A DNA stretch of 64,000 nt from Bin55 sp965220235 (GTDB taxonomy: Bacteria > Pseudomonadota > Gammaproteobacteria > Pseudomonadales > Azotimanducaceae), in assembly GCA_965220235.1 (NCBI GenBank), contig OZ244815.1, positions 2,046,001-2,110,000 of the forward strand, written 5' to 3'. Both the position numbers and the translations under genes were made by a program. Position 1 is the stretch's first letter. Each line of letters begins with the position of its first letter. Below, in pieces: positions 9,930-18,523 of the stretch. The notes under the pieces were generated by a model that did not search any database, was not told where the DNA came from, and worked only from the letters and a program-made list of their open reading frames with translations.

Positions 9930-10979
9930 CTAGATACCCCTCCTAGGATCAAACGCATCGCGAACCGCTTCGCCGATAAAAACTAGCAGTGTAAGCATGA
10001 GCACCATAGTGAAAAATGCAGATAACCCTAGCCACGGTGCCTGGATATTTGCCTTACCCTGAGCGAGTAATTCACCGAGTGATGGATAGCCAACCGGTAG
10101 TCCGAACCCTAAGAAATCGAGTGAAGTTAGCGTGATGATCGAGCCACTGAGCAAGAACGGTAAGAACGTTAATGTGGCAACCATTGCATTCGGTAGAACG
10201 TAACGCAGAATGACGATACGGTCTCGCTGACCGAGCGCTCTAGCCGCTTTCACATAATCGAAATTTCGCGTACGTAGGACCTCTGCTCGAACAACTGGAA
10301 CGAGCATCATCCAATTGAATAGCAGCAACAAGAACAGTAACGCAAGTGCACCGGGTTCGACGAGACTCGTCAAGATCATGATGATGAAGAGCATGGGTAG
10401 ACCCGACCATATTTCGACAACTCGTTGACCTACCAAATCGAGTAGACCACCAAAAAAACCTTGTGTCGCGCCGACGGTAATTCCGATAGCCGCACTTAAA
10501 AAGGTAAGTGCAACCGCAAACCAAACAGATAAGCGAAAGCCATAGAGGATGCGCGCCGCAACATCCCTCCCAACGTCATCGGTTCCCAACCAATGCCTAC
10601 TGCTTGGCGCTTCAGGCAATGACCCCTGTGTGTCTAAATCGATCGTATCGAACGCAAACGGAATCGGTGCCGATACGATCACTCCACCTGCATCGACGAT
10701 CAGGCGCTTCACGACCGGATCAGCGAAATCTGCTTCCGTGTGGAATTCGCCGCCGAATGTCGTTTCTGGATATGACTCTAGTATCGGGAAGTACACACTT
10801 CCCTGGTAAACAACAACGAGCGGTTTCGAGTTAGCTAGAAACTCAGAGAACAGCGTTACGACAACCATTACAGTAATGAGCCAAAGACTTAGATAGCCTC
10901 GGCGATTCGCCTTGAAATTAGCCCACCTTCGCCGTGTGAGTGGTGAGAAGGTACTACTAGTTAGAACAGCTTCAGCCAC
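9930..10979 (-). CDS. yejE: Peptide ABC transporter permease, YejE type
   Basis: A 349-residue inner-membrane permease of the DppC/OppC class. It has an N-terminal membrane segment, a periplasmic stretch, then GTDDVGRDVAARILYGFRLS and a membrane core ending in the EAVRDAFDPRRG tail shared by YejE and other OppC-type permeases. The extended loop with HWLGTDDVGRDV and the FWSLR-like N-terminal YLSLWL fit YejE better than DppC. It starts at GTG 10979, overlapping the yejB stop by one base, so it is translationally coupled to yejB. With YejB it forms the channel of an importer for oligopeptides and microcin-like compounds. No ATPase gene (yejF) follows; the next gene is convergent. Confidence 0.92.
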   Translation of the reverse strand: MAEAVLTSSTFSPLTRRRWANFKANRRGYLSLWLITVMVVVTLFSEFLANSKPLVVVYQGSVYFPILESYPETTFGGEFHTEADFADPVVKRLIVDAGGVIVSAPIPFAFDTIDLDTQGSLPEAPSSRHWLGTDDVGRDVAARILYGFRLSVWFAVALTFLSAAIGITVGATQGFFGGLLDLVGQRVVEIWSGLPMLFIIMILTSLVEPGALALLFLLLLFNWMMLVPVVRAEVLRTRNFDYVKAARALGQRDRIVILRYVLPNAMVATLTFLPFLLSGSIITLTSLDFLGFGLPVGYPSLGELLAQGKANIQAPWLGLSAFFTMVLMLTLLVFIGEAVRDAFDPRRGI

Positions 10980-12079
10980 TACATATCCCGCTTCTCAAAA
11001 TCAATCCGCGGGTCGACGAACGTGTACGTGATATCTCCCACAAGCGTCATGACAAGACCAATGAATGTGAAGAAGAACAAGGTTCCAAAAATAACTGGAT
11101 AGTCACGCTTAACGATCGCCTCAAATCCAAGTAAACCTAACCCTTCGAGAGAGAAGATCACTTCTATTAGTAATGCGCCCGTAAACAACATACCTACCAA
11201 CGCACCTGGAAAACCTGCGATCACGATCAGCATTGCGTTGCGAAAAACATGACCGAGTAAGACTCGTTTTTCAGCTAGTCCTTTTGCACGCGCTGTTAGT
11301 ACGTACTGCTTGGTGATTTCATCAAGAAACGAGTTCTTGGTGAGCATCGTGAGCGTCGCGAAACCACCAATCGTTAGTGCAGCAATAGGCAGCGCTAAGT
11401 GCCAAAAGTAGTCCAAGACCTTTCCGATCGTCGACAACGATTCGAAGTCACTCGACGTAAGTCCTTTCAGTGGGAACCACGAAAAATACGAACCACCGGC
11501 AAACAACACGATGAGAAAAATCGCGAAGAGAAAACTCGGCATCGCATAGCCAACCAAGATTGCGCCGCTCGTCCAAGTGTCGAACCGCGTACCGTCGCGC
11601 ACTGCTTTTGCAACGCCTAGCGGAATCGAAATCAGGTAAATCAAGAGCGTCGACCAAACGCCTAACGAGATGGATACCGGCAAGGCTTCCTTGATCAACG
11701 TGAGCACGGGACGTTTCTCGAAGAAACTCATGCCTAGATCGAAGGTGGCATAGTCACCGAGCATCTTGAAAAATCGAACATAAATCGGTTCATCGAATCC
11801 AAACTGTTTTTCGATCGCTTCGATGAGTGCCGGGTCCAATGCTTGTGCTCCTGCAAACTGGGACTTTGCACCAGGATCAAGTACTACCGCCCCGGGCATG
11901 GCTGTCTGCGCACCGGCGATTCGCGTCATAGATTGGCCAGGAGTTTCCCCCATGATCCGAGAGATCATCTGATCGACTGGTCCACCGGGTGCGAGTTGGA
12001 CGATGACGAAGTTAATGGCGACGATACCAATCAACGTAGGGATGATTAGCAGAAATCGCTTAGTTACATACCAACCCAT
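10979..12079 (-). CDS. yejB: Peptide ABC transporter permease, YejB type
   Basis: A 366-residue DppB/OppB-class permease. It begins MGWYVTKRFLLIIPTLIGI, the usual first membrane helix, followed by the N-terminal extension typical of YejB, with FGFDEPIYVRFFKMLGDYATFDLGMSF and the core motif TRAKGLAEKRVLLGHVFRNA (EAA-like loop that contacts the ATPase). The C-terminus DITYTFVDPRIDFEKR is characteristic of YejB. It lies 19 bases downstream of the yejA remnant and overlaps yejE by one base. The interrupted binding protein upstream could affect how well this gene is expressed or what the transporter does. Confidence 0.93.
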   Translation of the reverse strand: MGWYVTKRFLLIIPTLIGIVAINFVIVQLAPGGPVDQMISRIMGETPGQSMTRIAGAQTAMPGAVVLDPGAKSQFAGAQALDPALIEAIEKQFGFDEPIYVRFFKMLGDYATFDLGMSFFEKRPVLTLIKEALPVSISLGVWSTLLIYLISIPLGVAKAVRDGTRFDTWTSGAILVGYAMPSFLFAIFLIVLFAGGSYFSWFPLKGLTSSDFESLSTIGKVLDYFWHLALPIAALTIGGFATLTMLTKNSFLDEITKQYVLTARAKGLAEKRVLLGHVFRNAMLIVIAGFPGALVGMLFTGALLIEVIFSLEGLGLLGFEAIVKRDYPVIFGTLFFFTFIGLVMTLVGDITYTFVDPRIDFEKRDM

Positions 12080-12098
12080 CGCTCTTCCCTTCGGCCGT

Positions 12099-13954
12099 CT
12101 AGCGAGCCGCCGACGAGGGTGCTACTTTACCTTGTGGGTTCTCCGTGTCGCTCCACCATCCGTCAACAAACGGCCACCCATACCCTGCCGTGTGTTCGAG
12201 CTTCGGTCTCCCGAACTTATCCCAATAAAAGAATCGTGACTCATCAATCCCGTTCAACGGGATGTTGTAGAAATTCCACAGGAGAACTCGATCGAGCGCT
12301 CGAGTCGCAGTAACTAGCGTTTCAAACGATGATGCACCTTCAGCGTGTTCGACCAGCGCGTCGACGACTGGGTGTCGGATGTTGGTGATGTTGTATGTCA
12401 TCATGCCAGGATTCGCAGCCCACGAATGAAAATAAGTCGTAAGTGGGTGGTAGGCGGCGCTACCAAATCATGCGGCCAGATGAGCGCCTCAAAATCACGC
12501 GCACGGCGACGTCGAATGAACTGCGCACTGTCCATCATGCGGACATGTGCCGTGATACCTAATTTCTTGAGCGATTCGGTAAACGGCAATAACACCCTTT
12601 GGAAACCACCGCTGTAATTCAATATCTCAAACTCGAACGGTTCGCCTTCAGGATTTAGGAGCACAGAATCCCTCAGTTCCCAACCAGCGTCGCCTAGCAA
12701 TATCGCGGCTCGCGATAACGATTCACGATCAACGTTGCGCCCCGAGCTCACAGGCAATTCGAATCGTCGCGTGAATATCCGCTCCTGCAACTGATCTCGA
12801 TACGGCGCAAGTAGCGCAAGTTCTGCTTCAGTAGGCAGTCCTGTTGCAGCGAACTCAGAACCGTCGAAATAGCTAGTCGCTCTTTTTGCTAGACCGTGGT
12901 ACAGCGCCCTGTTTTGCCACTCGAAGTCGAGCGCCAAGGTAAGCGCTTCGCGTACACGAACATCGGAAAACAGTTCGCTATCTACGTTGAAGACGATGAC
13001 GAATTGGGAGCCTATTCTGTTCGCACTTCTAAATGTATCTCGTTTTATTTGTCCATCTACTACGGCTGGAATCTCCATCGACGAAGCCCAGTACCGAACA
13101 TCCCCCTCAAAATGCACATCCATTAAGTCTTTGAAGAACGCTTCGCGCCCAACTGTACCGTCTCTATAAACCTCAAGACGGATGCGATCGAAGTTGTATC
13201 GACCGCGTTGGGCTGGTATGTCGCGACCCCAATAGTCAGGTACCCGCTCGTACTCAACAAACGAGCGACCAAAATCTGCAACCTTATACGGACCACTGCC
13301 TACTGACGGCGTCGGATGCGTCATTGTTGGATCCTTGTCCTGCCAATAGTGGACAGGCAATATCAGTTGCCCCGCTACGATGAGCAAGTTCGCGTTCGTA
13401 TAGGTTTCACGATGGTGCAAAGCGACTTCCCGCTCACCGAGAAGCTCGACTGACTCTAACCACTGCATGAACACACGGCCATCCAGAGTTTGTGCCGCTC
13501 GCTCAAAACTATATTTCACGTCATGTGCGGTTAACGGTACACCGTCATGCCATTGAGCCTTTGGATGCAGTTTCAGATAGAGCGTTCGTTTGTCTTCTGA
13601 GAGCGCAATCCCGCTTGCCAGTGCGCCATAGAAACCCGATAGTTCGTCTGCAGACCGTATCAATAAGCGGTCATAGTTTCGCCAGAACCCCTCGACCGGT
13701 TCGATAACAGCATCCAGTACCCATGTGAAGTTCTTAATCGACCCGGAGGCGGACAGTACAAGCTCGCCGCCTTTAGGCGCATTTGGATTCAGGTATTCGA
13801 AATGAGTGAAGTCTGGACCGTACTTGAGATCGTGTATGAGTGAAATTCCATGCGCATACTCGATCGCTTCGGTCGATTCCGATTCGCTCGCATAAAGGCA
13901 CAACGAACTGACGAACACCAGGCCGCACCCAGCCTTCAGAACATGTCGACGCAT
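12099..13954 (-). pseudogene. yejA: Peptide ABC transporter substrate-binding protein, YejA type, frameshifted
   Basis: ATG 13954 starts a protein with a signal peptide (MRRHVLKAGCGLVFVSSLC) and a family-5 solute-binding fold: EYLNPNAPKGGELV, TAHDVKYSFE, GSGPYKV and VREALTLALDFEW. After RDFEALIWPHDLVAPPTTH the frame runs into about 13 non-homologous residues and stops at 12401. The continuation TYFHSWAANPG followed by NITNIRHPVVDAL lies in another frame and runs to 12099. Switching frame near 12436-12450 restores a protein of about 618 residues, the normal YejA size. The two parts overlap by four bases (ATGA), so a second product could start at 12404, but it would lack the signal peptide. Either a recent frameshift or an assembly error; the rest of the sequence looks well conserved. 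Confidence 0.87.
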
Positions 13955-14132
13955 GCTTCGTATTAATAGGGGTACCAGCGTCTCTCCATCCTACACCGCG
14001 ACGGAAATATCTTCGACCATAGCGACTGCCGAGACGTGAAATTTCACCTTGGAAACGAGGTGCTATTATGAAGGGATGAGTACTCATAACATCAGTTATC
14101 GTGTCCAAAAAGGGCATATTCGCGAGGAACCG

Positions 14133-14918
14133 ATGAAACGCGAAGTGTCCGTGCACGCGACTCCCGAAGAACTCGCCAAACTGGACCAAGACGGTTTTCT
14201 AGTTCGTGAAAACGCGATCCAAGGACAATGGTTGGATTCGCTTCGATCTGCGTTGGATCGACTAACGGAAGCAGAGTGGCACGAGCACCGACCATCTGAT
14301 TCGGACGAGGAACTACCCGACCGTTCCTGGGGCATCGTTCTTCGTCATTTACTGGACAAAGACACTGCGTTTCACGATTTACTCACTTGGCCAACTGCAC
14401 TCTCCGTTGCGCGCGGCATGATGGGACCACTCGTGCGATTGCGCGGTCTGTCGGCGCGTGTTTCATTTGGCGGCGCTGAACCCCAAGATACACCATGGCA
14501 CCAGCACCTTCGGGTTATTTCGAAGCCCTTACCGCGGTGGTTTTCGCGTCCTCACGCGATCGACTGTTTGATTTACCTCGACGAGGTGAACGAGGAAACG
14601 GGAACTTTGTCCGTCATACCGGGTTCTCACCATTGGTTGGACCGCGAGCCGCCGCACCTCAAGTATGAGTCAATGCCTGGGGAACAGACACTAAACCTAC
14701 CTGCGGGCAGCATGGTCATCATTCATTCAAATCTCTGGCACAGAGCGTTAGATACACGATCCGGTAAACGTCGCATGTTGATATTGGCGTATACGCCATG
14801 TTGGTTACGCGAGTCACCCCACGGTGGACCACCGCCGGAAGATGGTCTTACGAGCGAGCTTCTCGCGTCTGGTGACCAAGAAATTCGTGAGTTGCTTGGT
14901 GTAACTGGCTTCACTTGA
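14133..14918 (+). CDS. Phytanoyl-CoA dioxygenase-like protein with a His in place of the acidic iron ligand
   Basis: A cupin-fold Fe(II)/2-oxoglutarate oxygenase relative of 261 residues from ATG 14133, which has GAGGA just upstream and a typical first helix (TPEELAKLDQDGFLV). ATG 14076 or TTG 14049 would add about 20-28 poorly conserved residues. The iron motif reads H123-Q-H125 in TPWHQHLRV instead of the usual H-x-D/E, and the distal His203 (LWHRAL) and the following Arg-rich 2-oxoglutarate segment (SGKRRML) are present. The family hydroxylates acyl chains or small metabolites. Losing the acidic ligand could abolish activity or change chemistry; the position should be confirmed by structure-guided alignment. 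It is transcribed divergently from yejA and precedes an amidohydrolase. Confidence 0.8.
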   Translation: MKREVSVHATPEELAKLDQDGFLVRENAIQGQWLDSLRSALDRLTEAEWHEHRPSDSDEELPDRSWGIVLRHLLDKDTAFHDLLTWPTALSVARGMMGPLVRLRGLSARVSFGGAEPQDTPWHQHLRVISKPLPRWFSRPHAIDCLIYLDEVNEETGTLSVIPGSHHWLDREPPHLKYESMPGEQTLNLPAGSMVIIHSNLWHRALDTRSGKRRMLILAYTPCWLRESPHGGPPPEDGLTSELLASGDQEIRELLGVTGFT

Positions 14919-15057
14919 TTTCCAATTGAAGCTCGCGAAACGCGACAGGGTCAAATCACGCTAGCATCTTGAGTAGGAACGTATCGGCAGTATGAAGATC
15001 GCATAATGCTCTGACTACTGAATTTCTACGCCAGTGAATATCCATTGAGGAAGAAAA

Positions 15058-16746
15058 ATGGCACATGATCTAGTGATCCGGCAAGGTCTTATCGTCGACG
15101 GATTAGGAAATCCCCCGTATCTCGGCGATATAGCAGTCGACGGCGACAAAATAGTCGAAGTCGGCGTCGTGACTTCACCAGGAAACAAGGAGATCCACGC
15201 CGACGGGAACTTGATTACACCCGGGTTCGTGGACATTCACACGCATCTTGATGCTCAATTCGGATGGGACCCGCTCGGTACATCTTCGTGCTATCACGGA
15301 ATTACATCCGTTGTGCTTGGCAACTGTGGCGTCACGTTTGCACCTTGTAAACCCAAAGACCGTGAATACCTTGCAGAACTGATGGAATCCGTGGAGGACA
15401 TTCCACGAGAATCGATTCTTGAAGGATTACCCTGGGATTGGGAGACCTACGGAGAGTATCTACAAGCATTAGATGCACTACCTAAAGGCATCAACGTCGG
15501 CGGTATGGTTGGTCATTGCGCAGTGCGCTATGCAGCGATGGGCGAACGGAGTTTGGACGAAACACCCGCTACGTCTGGTGATATCGAACGAATGTGTGGT
15601 CTGGTCGATGAAGCGATTGGCGCAGGTGCACTCGGTTTCTCAACATCACGCACGTTCCTTCATCGGGTTCCCGACGGTCGTCCTGTTCCGGGTACTTATG
15701 CACAACCCGATGAATTGCTAGCGATTGGTCGTGTCCTCGGCAAGCATCAACGTGGCGTATTCGAAGCCGCTGCTCGACTCGGCGAACGCGATGCGCCGGA
15801 CTTGCCTAACACCCGAAAAGAGGTAGCTTGGATGGGCGAACTCTCGCGAGAAAACGGCGTAAACGTCACATTCGGTCTCGCTCACAGCGAACGTCGAGAG
15901 ACCTTGTATCAATCCGTCGTCGAATTCGCGACGGAAGAGAACGCAAGTGGCGCGCGTCTACGTCCACAAACAACGTCTCGCCCGATTGGTAGCTTGTACA
16001 GCCTCCACAACCGTACGATGTTTGATCGTTTTGATGGATGGCAAGAGCTGAAGGCACTGGCTTTCGGTGAGCGTCTAGAACGGATGCGCGAACCTTCAAT
16101 GCGCACACAGCTGATTCAGAGCGTAGAACTCGAACAAATCGAACTCGATTTTGATCGACTGTATGTGCTTACGCCGGATCGAGTTCGATACGACATGCAG
16201 TTGAAGGATTCATTGGGGTACATCGCGCGCGAGCGGGGAGAGTCCGTCGTCGAAGCATTCATAGACCTCAATCTGGAGACCAACGGACGCGTGGCGTTCT
16301 ACTACGCATTTCTCAATCAACGACTAGATCCGATTGAGTACATGATGAATAAACCAGTCGTGGCGATGGGATTAGCTGACTCCGGCGCTCATGTTGGTCA
16401 GATCATGGACGCCAGCCAACCCACATGGCTATTGGCGTACTGGGTGCGAGAACGTCAAATGCTCACGATTGAAGACGCAATTCGGCGCTGGACCTCAGAC
16501 ACCGCAGATCTATTTGGTATCAAGAACCGAGGTCGTCTTGAGATTGGAGCATTTGCCGACGTAAACGTCATCGATCTAGACGGTTTAGGGATGGACGTAC
16601 CCTCTTACGAATACGACTTTCCAGGCGGTGCAGGAAGGTATGTCCAACGCGCACGCGGATACAAATATACGATCGTTAACGGGAGGCATTTTCTGACGGA
16701 TGGCGTTCACACTGGCGAGCTTGCTGGTGTCACGCTTCGCAGCTAG
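15058..16746 (+). CDS. Amidohydrolase, N-acyl-D-amino-acid deacylase family
   Basis: A complete 562-residue metal-dependent amidohydrolase of the D-aminoacylase/amidohydrolase-3 type. ATG 15058 has a strong GAGGAAG ribosome site. The N-terminus has the composite beta-sandwich and the metal motif TPGFVDIHTHLDAQFGWDP (HxH on the first barrel strand); later come GNCGVTFAP, MVGHCAVR, LGFSTSRTF and ADSGAHVGQIMD, which supply further metal and catalytic residues. The C-terminus (RGRLEIGAFADVNVID, DFPGGAGRYVQ) matches the truncated paralogue at 1-576. Proteins of this group are often annotated as N-acyl-D-amino-acid deacylases, but many act on other amides. It is 17 bases before a PhyH-type dioxygenase and probably cotranscribed with it. 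Confidence 0.92.
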   Translation: MAHDLVIRQGLIVDGLGNPPYLGDIAVDGDKIVEVGVVTSPGNKEIHADGNLITPGFVDIHTHLDAQFGWDPLGTSSCYHGITSVVLGNCGVTFAPCKPKDREYLAELMESVEDIPRESILEGLPWDWETYGEYLQALDALPKGINVGGMVGHCAVRYAAMGERSLDETPATSGDIERMCGLVDEAIGAGALGFSTSRTFLHRVPDGRPVPGTYAQPDELLAIGRVLGKHQRGVFEAAARLGERDAPDLPNTRKEVAWMGELSRENGVNVTFGLAHSERRETLYQSVVEFATEENASGARLRPQTTSRPIGSLYSLHNRTMFDRFDGWQELKALAFGERLERMREPSMRTQLIQSVELEQIELDFDRLYVLTPDRVRYDMQLKDSLGYIARERGESVVEAFIDLNLETNGRVAFYYAFLNQRLDPIEYMMNKPVVAMGLADSGAHVGQIMDASQPTWLLAYWVRERQMLTIEDAIRRWTSDTADLFGIKNRGRLEIGAFADVNVIDLDGLGMDVPSYEYDFPGGAGRYVQRARGYKYTIVNGRHFLTDGVHTGELAGVTLRS

Positions 16747-16763
16747 AAGAAGGTTCGTAGGAC

Positions 16764-17858
16764 ATGAATCGAGAGCTCACGACCGAACAGAAACAGTCCC
16801 TTTACGACGATGGTTATGTGATCGTGAAAAGTGCGGTCGAAGATCGCCTGGTTGACGCCGCGCTTGACTGTATCAATAGTTCGGAACGACCCAACATCAT
16901 GGGAACGAATCCCGCATTTACAGATCTGGTCAATGCGTCTTCGATTACGCCCATCATGCATGAAGCAATGGGGCACTTCGATCCACCAAAGGTCTGCCAA
17001 GTTGGTATTCGACCCATAGGAAAACCCAGTGATCGATTCAACAATCTCGGCTATCACGAACGTGACATGCCTTACTTCGCCTCTGAATCCCATGTGGATG
17101 GCAGCATGACCATCGCCGTACCGCAGGAAGTTCAAGAAGGTACAGACGAAGAGATCTACGGTCGCTACATCGCATCTGGTCCGAACGGTAATCTAGGGCG
17201 TAGTCCAGACGTAATCGGTCACAACATGGTCCCAATGTTTCAAGATCCTGAGATGACCTTAGGACTTGGGAGTTTTACAGCATTCGTATTTGTGTGTTTG
17301 AATGATCAAACCGTTGAAGGTCGAGGACAAACATCGCTGCTCAAAGGCTCGCACCACGAAGTTGAGAAGTTCTTTCGATGGCAGCGTGACACCAACAATC
17401 GCATCGGTGTTGAGGGTCCAGGTTGGCCACGGTTAAACCACGATGCGCCAAACAGGTGCGGCTTAGTGTACCTTCCTGAAGCCGTGCGAGATAAGTTTCT
17501 CGACGCGGATTCTGAGAGCACTCCCGATGGGAAGAAATGGCCAAGGCCTACACAAATCCTGATGGAACCTGGCGACGCATGCATCGCGATGTATCAAATT
17601 CCCCACTCCGGGACACGCAATGAACTCGGGACTGAATCTCGCAAGAGCATCATTTTCCGATTACGTAATAAAAGTCGTCAACCTGACAAAATGGTGAATG
17701 GCATCACCGATCATCCAGATCGAGGCCAACGAGGGGAATGGTTAGAGTATGAACCAGGCAACAACCCTTGGGAACGATCGAAATACGCTATGTGCAATAT
17801 GTGGCACGAGTGGCGTGGGATGCGCGAGACGGTTTTGAAGATGGAGTCTTCGCTCTAA
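16764..17858 (+). CDS. Phytanoyl-CoA dioxygenase (PhyH) family protein
   Basis: A 364-residue Fe(II)/2-oxoglutarate oxygenase. The iron ligands are readable as His110-x-Asp112 (ESHVDGSM) and distal His281 (IPHSGTRN), followed by the R.SIIFRLRNK segment that usually provides the 2-oxoglutarate-binding Arg. It is longer than most PhyH proteins, with an extra C-terminal Trp/Arg-rich part (WEYEP-like, MWHEWRGMR). It starts at ATG 16764, 17 bases after the amidohydrolase, so the two are likely an operon: an oxygenation step next to an amide hydrolysis. The real substrate is unknown. Confidence 0.88.
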   Translation: MNRELTTEQKQSLYDDGYVIVKSAVEDRLVDAALDCINSSERPNIMGTNPAFTDLVNASSITPIMHEAMGHFDPPKVCQVGIRPIGKPSDRFNNLGYHERDMPYFASESHVDGSMTIAVPQEVQEGTDEEIYGRYIASGPNGNLGRSPDVIGHNMVPMFQDPEMTLGLGSFTAFVFVCLNDQTVEGRGQTSLLKGSHHEVEKFFRWQRDTNNRIGVEGPGWPRLNHDAPNRCGLVYLPEAVRDKFLDADSESTPDGKKWPRPTQILMEPGDACIAMYQIPHSGTRNELGTESRKSIIFRLRNKSRQPDKMVNGITDHPDRGQRGEWLEYEPGNNPWERSKYAMCNMWHEWRGMRETVLKMESSL

Positions 17859-18059
17859 CTTTTCATGCCAGCCTGTGTTGCCAATTGAAACTCTATTGAC
17901 GTGGGTACTAAATAACGAAATCTACAAGCAACGAATCCTATATCTCGAAAAGGGCTATTCGCCATTGCGATTTCTGTCATTGACCACTGAAGTAGTGGGA
18001 TCCGCTTTTTGCACTATATTTCTCGTGAGCCACATTGAATCACGGATCTCGCTACAAGA

Positions 18060-18254
18060 ATGAGAACAAATATCGAGATTGACGACCAGCTGTTGGATGA
18101 AGCTCGCAAATTAACTGGTCTGAAAACTAAGAAAGACACCGTAGAACTCGGCTTAAAGACCTTGGTCAGATTGAAAAAACAAGAAAGTATTAGGCGTCTT
18201 CGTGGTCAACTGACGTGGGACGGGAATCTTGATGAAATGCGAACAACTTCATGA
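18060..18254 (+). CDS. vapB: Type II antitoxin, VapB family
   Basis: A 64-residue protein with a ribbon-helix-helix DNA-binding start (MRTNIEIDDQLLDEARKLTG) followed by KTKKDTVELGLKTLVRLKKQ and a basic/acidic tail with RRLRGQLTWDG, which in VapB wraps the toxin. This is the classic VapB (DUF2191) pattern at normal length. Its stop overlaps the vapC start in ATGA, as in intact vapBC operons. The toxin downstream is decayed, so this antitoxin no longer has a working partner here. It may still bind its own operator or counter a related toxin elsewhere. Confidence 0.88.
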   Translation: MRTNIEIDDQLLDEARKLTGLKTKKDTVELGLKTLVRLKKQESIRRLRGQLTWDGNLDEMRTTS

Positions 18255-18481
18255 TCTTGGTTGACTTCAGGGTGTAGGTCGACTATTTCAGATTAGCAGA
18301 CATTCAACAAACTGACGTACTTGACAAGATCCTCAGCGTGGCGTCTTTCACAGTGGGTGATCTGAGCATCGCTACCGACTGTATCAAGCAAGGAATCCCA
18401 CTCCTCGTTTCGGATCGGGATCTCAAGCGGTTTGTGGAGCACCTAGGATTGGTCGATGCAAGCGCAACTGCATCGAACTAG
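18251..18481 (+). pseudogene. vapC: VapC PIN-domain ribonuclease toxin, decayed remnant
   Basis: Translation from ATG 18251 gives MILVDFRV, a TAG at 18275-18277, then VDYFRLADIQQTDVLD, a short bridge, and IATDCIKQGIPLLVSDRD with FVEHLGL to a stop at 18481. Family VapC starts MILVDTSVWIDYFR and is about 130 residues. Here the TSVW motif is altered, the Trp codon has become TAG, and about 55-60 central residues are missing between the GDL and IATxCI segments, removing two of the four usual acidic catalytic residues. Asp5 and the SDRD motif survive. The toxin cannot be functional. Confidence 0.87.
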
Positions 18482-18523
18482 CAAGATACGCCTAAAACCT
18501 CTTCGAGTTACTTCAACAAAACG

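Noticed and set aside
17875..18063. A 62-residue frame between the PhyH gene and vapB.
   Set aside because: No ribosome site, no family pattern, and it overlaps the start of vapB. The VapB frame is clearly real.
3499..18277. TAG might be reassigned as a sense codon, since two genes carry in-frame TAG.
   Set aside because: Several intact genes in the window end with TAG (for example at 2365, 3151, 9861), so TAG is a normal stop. The two cases are better explained by mutation or error.
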